NCBI RefSeq assembly: GCF_024757985.1
Contig: NZ_CP103289.1
Location: 62,001-126,000 of the forward strand
Length of the DNA stretch: 64,000 bases
Reading direction: 5' to 3'
Origin: Cellulomonas sp. NS3
GTDB lineage: Bacteria > Actinomycetota > Actinomycetes > Actinomycetales > Cellulomonadaceae
The notes under the pieces were generated by a model, which was given only the letters and a program-made list of their open reading frames with translations, was not told the DNA's origin and searched no databases. Of the stretch, positions 34,402 to 42,523 are shown piece after piece. The translations under genes and the position numbers were made by a program. The stretch's first letter is position 1, and each line of letters starts with the position of its first letter.

Positions 34402-35667
34402 CTAGCGGTCGGCGACGGGAGCCGCGTCGGCCGCCGGTGCCTCGTCGGCGTGCGCGACGTGCGCGAGCTGGCGCCACAGCAGCACGACGAACACCGCCGA
34501 CCCCGCGAACGCGAACCAGAACGGCGCGGTCACGCCCCACCGCTCGGCGAGCAGCCCGCCGATCCCCGAGCCGACGACGAGCCCGCCGAACACCCCGATG
34601 AGGTGGACGCTCCCGACCCGGCCCTGCAGCGCCGTCGGCACGGCCCGCTGCCGCACCGTGACGGACGTCGTGCCCCAGACGAACGCGTGCGCCCCGAACA
34701 CGAAGAAGATCGCGAGCGCGACCCACGCGGTCCGGGTCAGCGCGAGCGCGAGGTGCGTGAGCGTCTCGATCACGAGCCCGATCCGCATGAGGTCGCCGAG
34801 GCTGACGCGCCGGGTGATCCACCCGTACGAGAAGGTCCCCGCGAGCCCGCCGACCGCGCTGACGGTGGTCAGGAGCCCGAAGCCGACCTCGCCGAGCCCG
34901 AGCCGCTCGGTCGCGTAGAGCACGAGCACCGACCACGCGGCGCCGAACGTGACGTTGAAGATGAGGATCGTCAGGACGAGGGTCCGGACCGCCGCGTGGT
35001 GCGCGACCCACCGGAAGCCCTCGGCGATGTCGTGGCGCAGGTGCGTGCGGGCGGGCGCGTCGGCGGGGTCCCGCGCGGGCAGGACGACGCGCGAGACGAG
35101 CACCGCGCCGAGCAGCACCGCGACCGCCTGCGTGCCGAACGGGAGCACCGTCCCGGCCGCGAACAGCGCCGCGCCCAGCGGCGGCCCGGCGAGCTGGTTC
35201 ATCGTGAGGAACGCGGTCTGGATGCGGGAGTTCGCGACGGCGAGGTCGTCCCGGTGCACGAGCGTCGGCACGAGGGTCCCCGACGCGTTGTCCGCGAACA
35301 CCTCCGCCGTGCCGAGCAGGAACAGCGAGCTCAGCACGATCGCGATCGACACGTTCCCGGTCGCGATGACCGCCGCGAGGACCCCCAGCACGACGGCGCG
35401 CGCGCCGTCGACGCACACGACGATGAGCCGGCGGTCGAGCCGGTCGGTCAGCGCTCCCGCGAACAGCCCGAACAGCAGCGGGGGCAGCCACTGGAGCGTC
35501 GCGGCGAGGGCGACGAGCCGGGCGTCGTCCGTGAGCGACGCGACGAGCAGCGGCCCGGCGGCGAGCGCGAGCCCGTCGCCGAGGTTCGTCACGAAGGCCG
35601 AGCCGACGAGCCAGCGGAAGGGCACGCCGAGGCGCCCGGGCAGGACGGTCTCGACGAGGTGGCTCAC
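34402..35667 (-). CDS. MFS exporter (MFS_3, EntS/Mef-like)
   Basis: A 421-residue major facilitator with 12 predicted helices. The loop 2-3 motif GALTDRLDRR, VFADNASGTLVPTLV and QRAVPTALQGRVGSVHLIGVFGGLVVGSGIGG resemble the MFS_3 group of macrolide and siderophore exporters. It lies 41 bases downstream of the HAD gene on the same strand and could be co-transcribed. Probably a drug or metabolite efflux pump; substrate unknown. Confidence 0.92.
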   Translation of the reverse strand: MSHLVETVLPGRLGVPFRWLVGSAFVTNLGDGLALAAGPLLVASLTDDARLVALAATLQWLPPLLFGLFAGALTDRLDRRLIVVCVDGARAVVLGVLAAVIATGNVSIAIVLSSLFLLGTAEVFADNASGTLVPTLVHRDDLAVANSRIQTAFLTMNQLAGPPLGAALFAAGTVLPFGTQAVAVLLGAVLVSRVVLPARDPADAPARTHLRHDIAEGFRWVAHHAAVRTLVLTILIFNVTFGAAWSVLVLYATERLGLGEVGFGLLTTVSAVGGLAGTFSYGWITRRVSLGDLMRIGLVIETLTHLALALTRTAWVALAIFFVFGAHAFVWGTTSVTVRQRAVPTALQGRVGSVHLIGVFGGLVVGSGIGGLLAERWGVTAPFWFAFAGSAVFVVLLWRQLAHVAHADEAPAADAAPVADR

Positions 35668-35708
35668 AACTGCCAGATGCTAGGCGCCCGCACCGGCCCG
35701 GGTCGTGC

Positions 35709-36359
35709 TCATTGCGGTGTGCGGAGCACGATGCGGCGGACCTCGTCCAGGTCGCGCGCGAGGTGGGTGGCGCCGGCGGACGTCAGCTCGGTCGCGGTGC
35801 CGAAGCCGTGCAGGACGCCGATGGAGTCGACGCCGTTGTCCCGGGCGGCGTGCACGTCGTGCTCGCGGTCGCCGACCATCACGACCGTGGCCGGCGGTGC
35901 CGCGAGCTCGCGCAGGGCGGCGCGCAGGGTGACCTGCTTGGTGACGACCTCGTCGGGGGCACGTCCGTGGACCGTGTCCACGAGGTCGAGGAGCCCGGTG
36001 CTGCGCAGCGCCTCCTCGGCGAACGCCTGGATCTTCGCGGTGACGACGCCGACGCGCACGCCGGCCGCCGCGAGGTCGGAGAGGGCGTGGGCGGCGCCGG
36101 GGTACGGCCGGTACAGGGAGAGGCCCGCGTCGCGGTAGTGCTCCCGGTAGTGCGCGACGGCGCGCTCCACCTGGTCCGGTGGGAGGGCGTAGTAGTCGCG
36201 GAACGAGTGCTCGAGCGGCGGGCCGACGAACCGGCGCAGGGCGGCCTCGTCGTCCTCGGCGATGCCGAGCCGGGCCAGGGCGTGCCGGACGGCGTCGGTG
36301 ATGCCGCTGCCGGGGTCGCACAGGGTCCCGTCGATGTCGAACAGCGCGGTCCCGTACAT
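35709..36359 (-). CDS. HAD-superfamily hydrolase (phosphoglycolate-phosphatase-like)
   Basis: A 216-residue HAD phosphatase of subfamily IA. Motif I is FDIDGTLCD (nucleophile Asp8, acid/base Asp10), a helical cap follows (about 20-80), motif II is VVTAK, the Lys motif III is VVTKQVTL and motif IV is VMVGDREHDVHAARDNG. This resembles Gph/PpaX-like phosphatases. ATG 36359 is chosen because the motif I strand starts at residue 3. The natural substrate is uncertain. Probably co-transcribed with the downstream MFS gene. Confidence 0.92.
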   Translation of the reverse strand: MYGTALFDIDGTLCDPGSGITDAVRHALARLGIAEDDEAALRRFVGPPLEHSFRDYYALPPDQVERAVAHYREHYRDAGLSLYRPYPGAAHALSDLAAAGVRVGVVTAKIQAFAEEALRSTGLLDLVDTVHGRAPDEVVTKQVTLRAALRELAAPPATVVMVGDREHDVHAARDNGVDSIGVLHGFGTATELTSAGATHLARDLDEVRRIVLRTPQ

Positions 36360-36469
36360 GCCGACCACGGTAGGGCGCGGCTCGGCGCACGACTCGGCGC
36401 GCGGCACCAGCGCGCCCGGGGAGTCCGTGGACCGGGCCGGCGCGTGAGGCGCGTCACCCTCCGTCGGCA

Positions 36470-36520
36470 ATACCCCAGGGGGGGTATGGCGTTGCATCGG
36501 CGGATACCCCAGGGGGGTAC
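36470..36520 (+). promoter_or_regulatory. Tandem CsoR/CstR-like operators
   Basis: Two G/C-tract palindromes 34 bases apart, ATACCCCAGGGGGGGTAT (36470-36487) and ATACCCCAGGGGGGTAC (36504-36520), match the known TACCCC-GGGGTA type of operator bound by CsoR-family copper or persulfide sensors. A TTGCAT -35-like hexamer lies between them (36492-36497). No csoR-family gene is in the window. Confidence 0.7.
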
Positions 36521-36545
36521 ACCCGTCCACGCCGGAAAAATCCTG

Positions 36546-37706
36546 ATGGCCGACCACGTTGCTTCCCTCCGCGCCGGCGCCGGCGCCGGCACGGGCGCCC
36601 GGGCGACCCAGGCGCCCGCGCTCGGTACGGCCCTACTGGTGATCGCGACGACGTTCCCCACGGGCGCGGCCCGGAACAAGGCGATGGCGATCTACGCCGC
36701 GATGTCGGCGCTCGGCATCACGAGGGGCGTCGTCCTCGGTGGTCTCCTGACGGCCGCGCTGAGCTGGCGGTGGGTCCTGCTGATCAACGTGCCCATCGGT
36801 CTGGCGGTCCTGCTCGGCACGCGGACCCTGCGCGAAGGACAGCGCAGCTCCGGGTCGCTGAGCACGCTGGGCGCGGTCACCGGCACCGGGGGCGTGGCCG
36901 CTGCGGCCTACGCGTTCACCCGCGCCGGCGAGCACGGCTGGAGCGACCCGGGCACGCTCGGGGCGTTCGCCCTGGCCACCGTGCTGCTCGTCGCGTTCGT
37001 CGTCGCGCAGGCGCGTGGCCGCAACCCGCTGCTGCCGCTGCGCCTGCTCACCGAGCGCAACCGCGGCGGCGCCTACCTCGCCGTCCTGTTCATCGGCGGC
37101 AGGTTGATGGGCACCTTCTACCTGGCCACGCTCTTCCTGCAGCAGGTGATGGGCCTCGGACCGCTGCAGGCGGGCGCCGCCTCGCTCCCGTTCGGCGTCG
37201 GCATCGTCGTCGCCTCCGGCATCGGGTCCACGCTCGTCGAGCGGTTGCCGCCGCGGGTCATCGCGCTGCCCGGGCTCGCGCTCGCGATCGCCGACCTGCT
37301 CTGGCTGTCCGCCCTCGACCCTGGCGCCAGCTACTGGCGCGACCTGATGGTGCCCTTCTTCCTCGCCTCGGCCGGCCTGGGGCTGGCGTTCTTCCCCCTG
37401 ACGTTGACGGTCGTGCACGGGGTCGACGACCGCGAGACCGGCGTGGCCTCGGCCGTCATGAACACCGCGCAGCAGGTCGGCGCCGCGATCGGCGTGGCCG
37501 TCCTGACCACCGTGGCCACCACGACGGCAGGGAACGGCCCGACGGACGCGGCGACGGACGCCCTCAGCCACGGGTACACCACCGCCTTCACCGCCCAGGC
37601 CGCTCTCCTGGCGGTCGCCGCACTGGTCGTCGGCGTGCTGGTCACCACCCGGACCCGCCAGCACAGCGCACCACCCACCACCCACCACCCCGAGGAGCAG
37701 CGATGA
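36546..37706 (+). CDS. N-terminally truncated DHA2-type MFS transporter
   Basis: A 386-residue protein that aligns by eye with residues about 120 to the end of 14-helix EmrB/QacA (DHA2) drug exporters: TTFPTGAARNKAMAIYAAMSALGITRGVVLGGLLTAALSWRWVLLINVPIGLAV is the family's motif C region and helix 5-6 segment. The first four helices, including the motif A loop, are missing; instead the frame begins with a low-complexity Gly/Ala stretch (LRAGAGAGTGARATQ). ATG 36546 has only a weak GGAAAAA ribosome site. Either a decayed transporter or a minimal one; both operators and overlap with the next gene are intact. Confidence 0.75.
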   Translation: MADHVASLRAGAGAGTGARATQAPALGTALLVIATTFPTGAARNKAMAIYAAMSALGITRGVVLGGLLTAALSWRWVLLINVPIGLAVLLGTRTLREGQRSSGSLSTLGAVTGTGGVAAAAYAFTRAGEHGWSDPGTLGAFALATVLLVAFVVAQARGRNPLLPLRLLTERNRGGAYLAVLFIGGRLMGTFYLATLFLQQVMGLGPLQAGAASLPFGVGIVVASGIGSTLVERLPPRVIALPGLALAIADLLWLSALDPGASYWRDLMVPFFLASAGLGLAFFPLTLTVVHGVDDRETGVASAVMNTAQQVGAAIGVAVLTTVATTTAGNGPTDAATDALSHGYTTAFTAQAALLAVAALVVGVLVTTRTRQHSAPPTTHHPEEQR

Positions 37707-38215
37707 ACCACACCGGCCCCACCCCGCGCCCGACCGGTCGGGCCCTGACGCGCCTGGCGATCTCCGCCACGCTGCACTGCCTCACCGGCTGCGCGATCGG
37801 CGAGATCCTGGGCATGGTCGTCGGGACCGCGCTCGGCTGGTCGGACGTGCAGACGATCGTGCTCGCCGTCGCCCTGGCGTTCGTGTTCGGCTACGCCTTC
37901 ACCATCACCCCGGTCATGCGGTCCGGCCTGTCGCTGCGTGCCGCGATCCCCGTCGCCCTGGCCGCGGACACCGTCTCGATCACCGTGATGGAGGTCGTCG
38001 ACAACGCGATCATGCTCGCCGTGCCCGGCGCGATGGACGCACACCTGGACAGCCGGCTGTTCTGGGGGGCGCTCGCCGTCGCGCTCGCGGTCGCCTTCGT
38101 GGTGACCGTCCCGGTGAACCGGTGGCTCATCGGCCGCGGCAAGGGCCACGCCGTCGTCCACCAGCTCCACGGCGCCGCGCACGGGACCGAGCACGCACAC
38201 CACCACGCGCACTGA
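37703..38215 (+). CDS. DUF4396 membrane protein with His-rich tail
   Basis: A 170-residue protein with four predicted helices and the DUF4396 signature ATLHCLTGCAIGEILGMVVGTALGWSD, MEVVDNAIMLAVPGAMDAHLDS and PVNRWLIGRGKGHAVVHQLHG. The conserved H-C-x3-C near residue 26 and the C-terminal HGTEHAHHHAH suggest metal binding. It overlaps the truncated MFS gene (ATGA) and so shares the CsoR-like promoter, which supports a role in copper or sulfide stress. The biochemical role of DUF4396 is not established. Confidence 0.85.
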   Translation: MNHTGPTPRPTGRALTRLAISATLHCLTGCAIGEILGMVVGTALGWSDVQTIVLAVALAFVFGYAFTITPVMRSGLSLRAAIPVALAADTVSITVMEVVDNAIMLAVPGAMDAHLDSRLFWGALAVALAVAFVVTVPVNRWLIGRGKGHAVVHQLHGAAHGTEHAHHHAH

Positions 38216-38227
38216 CGGACGGCCCCC

Positions 38228-39478
38228 TCACGACACCTCCGCGAGCCGCCGGCGCAGGTACCGCCGCTCCGCGTCGTTCGTCACGCGCGTCAGCGCCGCG
38301 CGGTACGCCTCGGCCGACTCGGGACCCCGACCGGCCCGGCGCAGCAGGTCGGCGCGCGCCGCCGGGAGGTAGTGGTTGCCGTCGAGCCGCCCGGACGCGG
38401 CGAGCGCGTCGAGCAGCACGAGCCCGGCGTCGACCCCGTCGGCCATCGCGACCGCGACCGCCCGGCTGAGGTCGACGTACGGGGACGGTGCCCGGCGCGC
38501 GAGCTGCGCGTAGATCCCGGCGACCGCCGCCCAGTCGGTCGCCTCGGCGGTCGCGGCCGTCGCGTGCAGCACCGCGACCTCCGCCTGCAGCAGGTACGGC
38601 CCCGGCTCGGTGGTCAGCGTCCGGGCGCGCACCAGCACCTCGGTGGCGGCCGCCGCCTGGCCGGCGTCCCACCGCGTGCGGTCCTGCTCCTCGAGCGGCA
38701 CGAGCTCGCCGCCGTCGTCGGTCCGGGCGTCGCGCCGGGCGTCGTGCGCGAGCTCGAGCGCGAGCAGGCCGAGCACCTCGGCGTCGCCCGGCACGAGCTC
38801 CGCGAGCACCCGCGTGAGCCGGATCGCCTCCGCGGACAGGTCCGCGCGCACCACGTCGGGCCCCTCGGTCGCCGAGTAGCCCTCCGTGAACAGCAGGTAG
38901 AGCACGGCGAGCACGCCGTCGAGCCGCTCGCCGAGCACCTCGTCGGCCGGCACCCGGTACGGGATGCCCGCCTGCGCGATCTTCTGCCGGGCCCGCACGA
39001 GCCGCTTGGTCATCGCGGCCTCGCCGACGCCGAACGCGCGCGCGATCTCCGGGACCGTGAGCCCGCACAGGGTCCGGAGCGTGAGCGCGACGCGTGCCTC
39101 GAGCGGGAGCGCGGGGTGGCAGCACGTGAAGATCAGCCGCAGCCGGTCGTCGGTCACGGCGCTCGCCTCACCGCTCTCCTCCGCGACGTGGCCGTGCAGC
39201 TCGAGCGCGTCCATCGCCGCCACCTCCCGGAGCTTGCGTGCCTCCGTGGTCGCACGCCGGAGACGGTCCAGCGCGCCGTTGCGTGCCGTCGTCGTGAGCC
39301 ACGCGCCGGGCCGGTCGGGCACGCCGTCGACCGGCCACCGCCGCGCGGCCGCCACGAACGCGTCCTGCGCCGCGTCCTCGGCGAGCGCGAAGTCGCCGGT
39401 GAGCCGGATCAGGGTGGCGACGACGCGCCCCCACTCGGCGCTGAACGCCGAGGTGAGGGCCGCGTCGACGTCGGTCAC
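38228..39478 (-). CDS. ECF42-type RNA polymerase sigma factor
   Basis: A 416-residue extracytoplasmic-function sigma factor with sigma-2 (FSAEWGRVVATLIRLTGDFALAEDAAQDAFVAAARRW), sigma-4 (LPLEARVALTLRTLCGLTVPEIARAFGVGEAAMTKRLVRARQKI) and a helical C-terminal extension of about 220 residues (LYLLFTEGY..., TPR-like). This extension and the upstream linkage to DGPF/YCII genes define the ECF42 group, which lacks an anti-sigma factor and is regulated through its C-terminus. The GTG start overlaps the stop of the preceding DGPF gene (GTGA). Confidence 0.93.
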   Translation of the reverse strand: MTDVDAALTSAFSAEWGRVVATLIRLTGDFALAEDAAQDAFVAAARRWPVDGVPDRPGAWLTTTARNGALDRLRRATTEARKLREVAAMDALELHGHVAEESGEASAVTDDRLRLIFTCCHPALPLEARVALTLRTLCGLTVPEIARAFGVGEAAMTKRLVRARQKIAQAGIPYRVPADEVLGERLDGVLAVLYLLFTEGYSATEGPDVVRADLSAEAIRLTRVLAELVPGDAEVLGLLALELAHDARRDARTDDGGELVPLEEQDRTRWDAGQAAAATEVLVRARTLTTEPGPYLLQAEVAVLHATAATAEATDWAAVAGIYAQLARRAPSPYVDLSRAVAVAMADGVDAGLVLLDALAASGRLDGNHYLPAARADLLRRAGRGPESAEAYRAALTRVTNDAERRYLRRRLAEVS

Positions 39479-39804
39479 TCCGCCCACAGCGGTCGGATCT
39501 CGATCGCGCCGAGCCGGGCCGACGGGTGCTTCGCGGCGACCTCGATCGCCTCGTCCAGGTCCGCGGCCTCGATGATCCCGATGCCGGCGACCTGCTCGGC
39601 GGCCTCGGCGTAGGGGCCGTGCACGACGAGGGTCTCGCCCTGCTGGACCCGCACCGTGCGGGTCTCCCCGGGGAGCCGGAGCCGGTAGCCGCCGCGGTCG
39701 ACGCCGCGCCGCTGCATCTCCTCGACCCACGCGGTCGGGGGCGTCCGGTCGGGCTCGCGCGCGGGGGCGTCGGGGACGGCGGCGATCAGAAGCATGTACT
39801 GCAT
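39475..39804 (-). CDS. DGPF (YCII-related) protein 2
   Basis: A 109-residue YCII/DGPF-domain protein with a dimeric ferredoxin-like fold. MQYMLLI opens the first strand, the family signature appears as VVHGPYAEAAEQVAGIGIIEAADLDEAIEVAAKHPSARLGAIEIRPL; the D of DGPF is replaced by H. Its stop overlaps the sigma factor start. These proteins accompany ECF42 sigma factors and may be direct targets or modulators; catalytic activity is unproven. Confidence 0.92.
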   Translation of the reverse strand: MQYMLLIAAVPDAPAREPDRTPPTAWVEEMQRRGVDRGGYRLRLPGETRTVRVQQGETLVVHGPYAEAAEQVAGIGIIEAADLDEAIEVAAKHPSARLGAIEIRPLWAE

Positions 39805-39814
39805 GGTTCCTCCT

Positions 39815-39856
39815 GGGGTGTGCGACGGGAAGGGGGTGTGCGACGGGACGGGGGTG
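39815..39856. repeat. 18-bp tandem repeat between the two DGPF genes
   Basis: GTGTGCGACGGGA recurs at 39818-39830 and 39836-39848 with an 18-base period and G-runs between the copies. It lies in the 62 bases between two related genes and may be a slippage duplication; there is no evidence of function. Confidence 0.4.
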
Positions 39857-39866
39857 CGGGTCCGGC

Positions 39867-40196
39867 TCAGAAGGGCCAGACCTCACGCACCTCGATCGAC
39901 CCGAAGCGGGCGACGGGGTGCAGCGCGGCGATCTCGACGGCGCGGTCGATGCTCTCGGCCTCGATGAGGTCGTAGCCGGCGATGAGCTCCTTGTACTCGG
40001 CGAACGGGCCGTCGGCGACGAGCGTGCGCCCGTCGCGGACCCGGACCGTCGTGGCGGTCTCGACGTCGCGCAGACCGTTGCCCTCGAGACGCTTGCCGAG
40101 GCGCGGGACGTGCACGTCGACCCAGGCGTTCGGGTCGCTCTCGTCGGCGGTCGGGGTGGCATCGGGGTCGACGCGGACCAGCATCACGAACTGCAT
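39867..40196 (-). CDS. DGPF (YCII-related) protein 1
   Basis: A 109-residue YCII/DGPF-domain protein: MQFVMLVRVD at the N-terminus, the exact signature DGPFAEYKELIAGYDLIEAESIDRAVEIAALHPVARFGSIEVREVWPF at the C-terminus. First gene of the three-gene DGPF-DGPF-sigma operon. The start is fixed by CAGGAGG seven bases upstream. An ECF42-like promoter is proposed at 40247-40273. Confidence 0.93.
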   Translation of the reverse strand: MQFVMLVRVDPDATPTADESDPNAWVDVHVPRLGKRLEGNGLRDVETATTVRVRDGRTLVADGPFAEYKELIAGYDLIEAESIDRAVEIAALHPVARFGSIEVREVWPF

Positions 40197-40246
40197 GGGG
40201 ACCTCCTGGGTCGTGCGCCCTGGGTGGGGCGGCTGCGTACTGGCAC

Positions 40247-40273
40247 GACGAACGGGATCCCGCGACGAGGACA
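40247..40273 (-). promoter_or_regulatory. Candidate ECF42 promoter for the DGPF-sigma operon
   Basis: On the minus strand TGTCCT (40273-40268), a 17-base spacer and CGTC (40250-40247) approximate the TGTCGA / CGWC elements reported for ECF42 sigma factors, about 50 bases before the first DGPF start. If real, the operon is autoregulated by its own sigma factor. The -35 match is imperfect. Confidence 0.4.
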
Positions 40274-40462
40274 TCTCGGACGACGAGATCTCGGACGAGT
40301 TCTCTCGCGTCCTGTCGGGTCGTCACCGGACGGTCGTGAGCCGCGTCCGGACCGGCGGTGGTCCGCTCCGGACCGGTCCGTCCCACCGGACCACCGGCCG
40401 GAGGCCCCGCCCGCCCGGTCCGTCCCCGGGCCACGCCCGCGACCCGCCGCTAGGGTCGGCGC

Positions 40463-40657
40463 ATGACCCGCCGCGCCGCGCCGCGTCGCCGCATGAGGTC
40501 CACCGCGGCGCGGACCCTGCACGGGCTCGTCGCCGGGATGGTGCTCGCGGGCGTCGTCGCGTTCGTCGAGCACCGGCTGGCCGCGACGCCGCGCGCCGTG
40601 CGGGACGGCTCCGGGGCGGTGGACCCCGGCGGGTCCGTGGACGCCGGGGCGCGGTGA
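40463..40657 (+). CDS. Small single-pass membrane protein
   Basis: A 64-residue protein with a very basic N-terminus (MTRRAAPRRRMR) and one membrane helix (about 18-37, LHGLVAGMVLAGVVAFV), then a short polar tail. The arrangement predicts N-in topology. It overlaps the downstream GDPD gene start (GTGA), which is the main evidence that it is translated. It is unrelated to any family I recognise and may tether or assist the phosphodiesterase. Confidence 0.6.
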   Translation: MTRRAAPRRRMRSTAARTLHGLVAGMVLAGVVAFVEHRLAATPRAVRDGSGAVDPGGSVDAGAR

Positions 40658-41436
40658 CCCGCGTGGCCCGGCACCCCTACCTCGACGACCCCTCCGGGTT
40701 CGTCGCTCTCGCGCACCGCGGGTTCGCGCCCGACGGCGGGGAGAACTCGCTCGCGGCGTTCTCGGCGGCCCGCGACCTCGGGTTCTGCTACGTCGAGACC
40801 GACGCGCACGCGACCGCCGACGGCGTCGCGGTGGCGCTGCACGACGCGACCCTCGACCGCACGACGGACGCCCGCGGCCGCGTCGGCGACCTGCCGTGGG
40901 CGACGGTCCGGCGCGCGCTCATCGGGGGCCGCGAGCCGGTCCCGCTGCTCGAGGACGTCCTCGGCACCTGGCCGGAGCTGCGGGTCAACGTCGACGTCAA
41001 GGACGTGCGTGCGGCCGCCCCGGTCGCCGCGGCCGTCGAGCGCACACGGGCGCACGACCGGGTCTGCGTCGCGTCGTTCTCCGCGGCGCGGCGCCGGGCG
41101 ACCCTCGCGGCGCTGAGCCGTCCGGTCGCGACGTCCGCGGCGACGGGGGAGGTGGCGCGCTTCGTGGCGGCGCGCCGCACCGGGCTGCCCCGCGTGGCGG
41201 CCCGCGCGCTGCGGTCCGTGGACTGCCTCCAGGTCCCGGTCGCGCAGGGACGGGTGCGGGTCGTCGACGCCGGGACGGTCGCGGCGGCGCACGCCGCGGG
41301 TCGCCAGGTGCACGTGTGGACCGTGAACGACCCGGCGCAGATGCGCGCGCTGCTGGACCTCGGGGTCGACGGCCTCGTCACCGACCGGGCGGACCTCCTG
41401 CGCGACGTGCTGCGCGAGCGCGGCACCTGGCGCTGA
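40654..41436 (+). CDS. Glycerophosphodiester phosphodiesterase
   Basis: A 260-residue GDPD TIM-barrel enzyme that hydrolyses glycerophosphodiesters to glycerol-3-phosphate and an alcohol. The catalytic HRG (ALAHRGFAPDGGENSLAAF) and metal ligands in YVETDAHATADGVAVALHD are present; NVDVKD provides a further acidic ligand; WTVNDPAQMRALLDLGVDGLVTDRADLL closes the barrel. There is no signal peptide, so it is cytoplasmic. Start GTG overlaps the small membrane protein gene. A strong hairpin follows. Confidence 0.94.
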   Translation: MTRVARHPYLDDPSGFVALAHRGFAPDGGENSLAAFSAARDLGFCYVETDAHATADGVAVALHDATLDRTTDARGRVGDLPWATVRRALIGGREPVPLLEDVLGTWPELRVNVDVKDVRAAAPVAAAVERTRAHDRVCVASFSAARRRATLAALSRPVATSAATGEVARFVAARRTGLPRVAARALRSVDCLQVPVAQGRVRVVDAGTVAAAHAAGRQVHVWTVNDPAQMRALLDLGVDGLVTDRADLLRDVLRERGTWR

Positions 41437-41465
41437 CCGGTCCCGAGCCGGCCCTGCCGCCACGT

Positions 41466-41503
41466 GGCCGGACCCCGGGACGTCGTTGTCCCGGGGTCCG
41501 GCC
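41466..41503. terminator. Bidirectional hairpin between GDPD and DUF1206 genes
   Basis: A perfect 16-bp inverted repeat (41466-41481 and 41488-41503) with the 6-base loop GTCGTT separates two convergent genes and can terminate both. Confidence 0.8.
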
Positions 41504-41571
41504 GGCGGCCGTCGTCGCCACCCGCGCGGGCGCACCCGGTGACCCGGGGCCCCGGTGGGGTGCCGACGGGG

Positions 41572-42354
41572 TCAGACGCGCGCGTACCGGGCGCGCGCGA
41601 AGGAGTACACGCCGAACGCCGCGAACCCGAGCGCGACGAGCGTCAGGAGGAGCTTGCCGAAGGGCGCCTCGAGCAGCGTGCGCAGCGCGCCGTCGAGACC
41701 CTGCGACTGCGCGGGGTCGTGGGTGACGGCGGCCGAGACGAGCAGCACGCCGACGATCGCGAGCGCGATGCCCCGGGCGACGTACCCGGCCTGCCCGGCG
41801 CGCACGACCCACGTCCCGGGGTGCCCGACGAGGTCGCGCAGGAACGTCTTCTTCCAGCCCTTGTGCAGGTGGTAGACGGCGATCGCGACGATGCCGACGC
41901 CGACCGCCCCGATGAGCACGAGCCCGAACGGCTGCTCCATGAGCGAGGCGGTCACGGACATGGACTGGTCCGAGCCGCCGCCCGAGCCCGAGCCGCGCGC
42001 GACGCCGAACGCGGTCCAGGCGAGCACGAGGTAGACGACGCCCTTGCCGGCGGCCTTGAGCCGGTCGCCGGTCTCCTGCAGCACGGCGGCCTCGGTGAGC
42101 TGCCACAGCCCGAGCAGCGCGAGCCCGACGACCATGACCCAGAGCGCCACGGAGCCCGGCCCGGTGCTCCCGAGGGTCTGGAGGGCGCCCGCCTGGCTGG
42201 CCTCCTGCGCGCCGGTCGACCACGCGAGCTGGAGCGCGACGAACGCGATGAGCAGGTGCAGGAGCCCGCTCGCGGCGTAGCCGAGGCGTGCGCCCTTCTC
42301 GAGGAGGCCGTGGTTGCCCGCTCCGGCTGCTGCAGAGCGCACTGACGTGTTCAT
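41572..42354 (-). CDS. DUF1206 membrane protein
   Basis: A 260-residue membrane protein built of three repeats of a two-helix unit (GARLGYAASGLLHLLIAFVALQLA; AAGKGVVYLVLAWTAFGVA; AGQAGYVARGIALAIVGVLLV), the hallmark of DUF1206. The spacing of Gly-rich helix starts is conserved between the repeats. Function unknown; such proteins are widespread in actinobacteria. ATG 42354 gives a short hydrophilic leader before the first repeat. Confidence 0.9.
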   Translation of the reverse strand: MNTSVRSAAAGAGNHGLLEKGARLGYAASGLLHLLIAFVALQLAWSTGAQEASQAGALQTLGSTGPGSVALWVMVVGLALLGLWQLTEAAVLQETGDRLKAAGKGVVYLVLAWTAFGVARGSGSGGGSDQSMSVTASLMEQPFGLVLIGAVGVGIVAIAVYHLHKGWKKTFLRDLVGHPGTWVVRAGQAGYVARGIALAIVGVLLVSAAVTHDPAQSQGLDGALRTLLEAPFGKLLLTLVALGFAAFGVYSFARARYARV

Positions 42355-42437
42355 GGCGCACACCTTGGCACCACCCGGGCCATCTCGCCTGGGCAGGCGT
42401 CCAGCAGCGGGTGAGAGTCCTCTCCTGGACGCACGGG

Positions 42438-42475
42438 CGCCCGCCCGGCGGCGCGGGTGCGCTGCCGGGCGGGCG
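42438..42475 (-). terminator. Hairpin after the NADP oxidoreductase gene
   Basis: CGCCCGCCCGGC (42438-42449) and its exact complement (42464-42475) form a 12-bp stem with a 14-base loop about 50 bases downstream of the stop of the minus-strand oxidoreductase gene. Confidence 0.65.
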
Positions 42476-42523
42476 GGTCGTCGTGCGGGGCTCGGGGCGC
42501 TCGGTGGGCGACCCGACGCGGGG

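Noticed and set aside
40268-40300. ATCTCGGACGA direct repeat upstream of the DGPF operon
   Set aside because: It could be an operator, but two short copies in GC-rich sequence are weak, and the ECF-like promoter is the better explanation.
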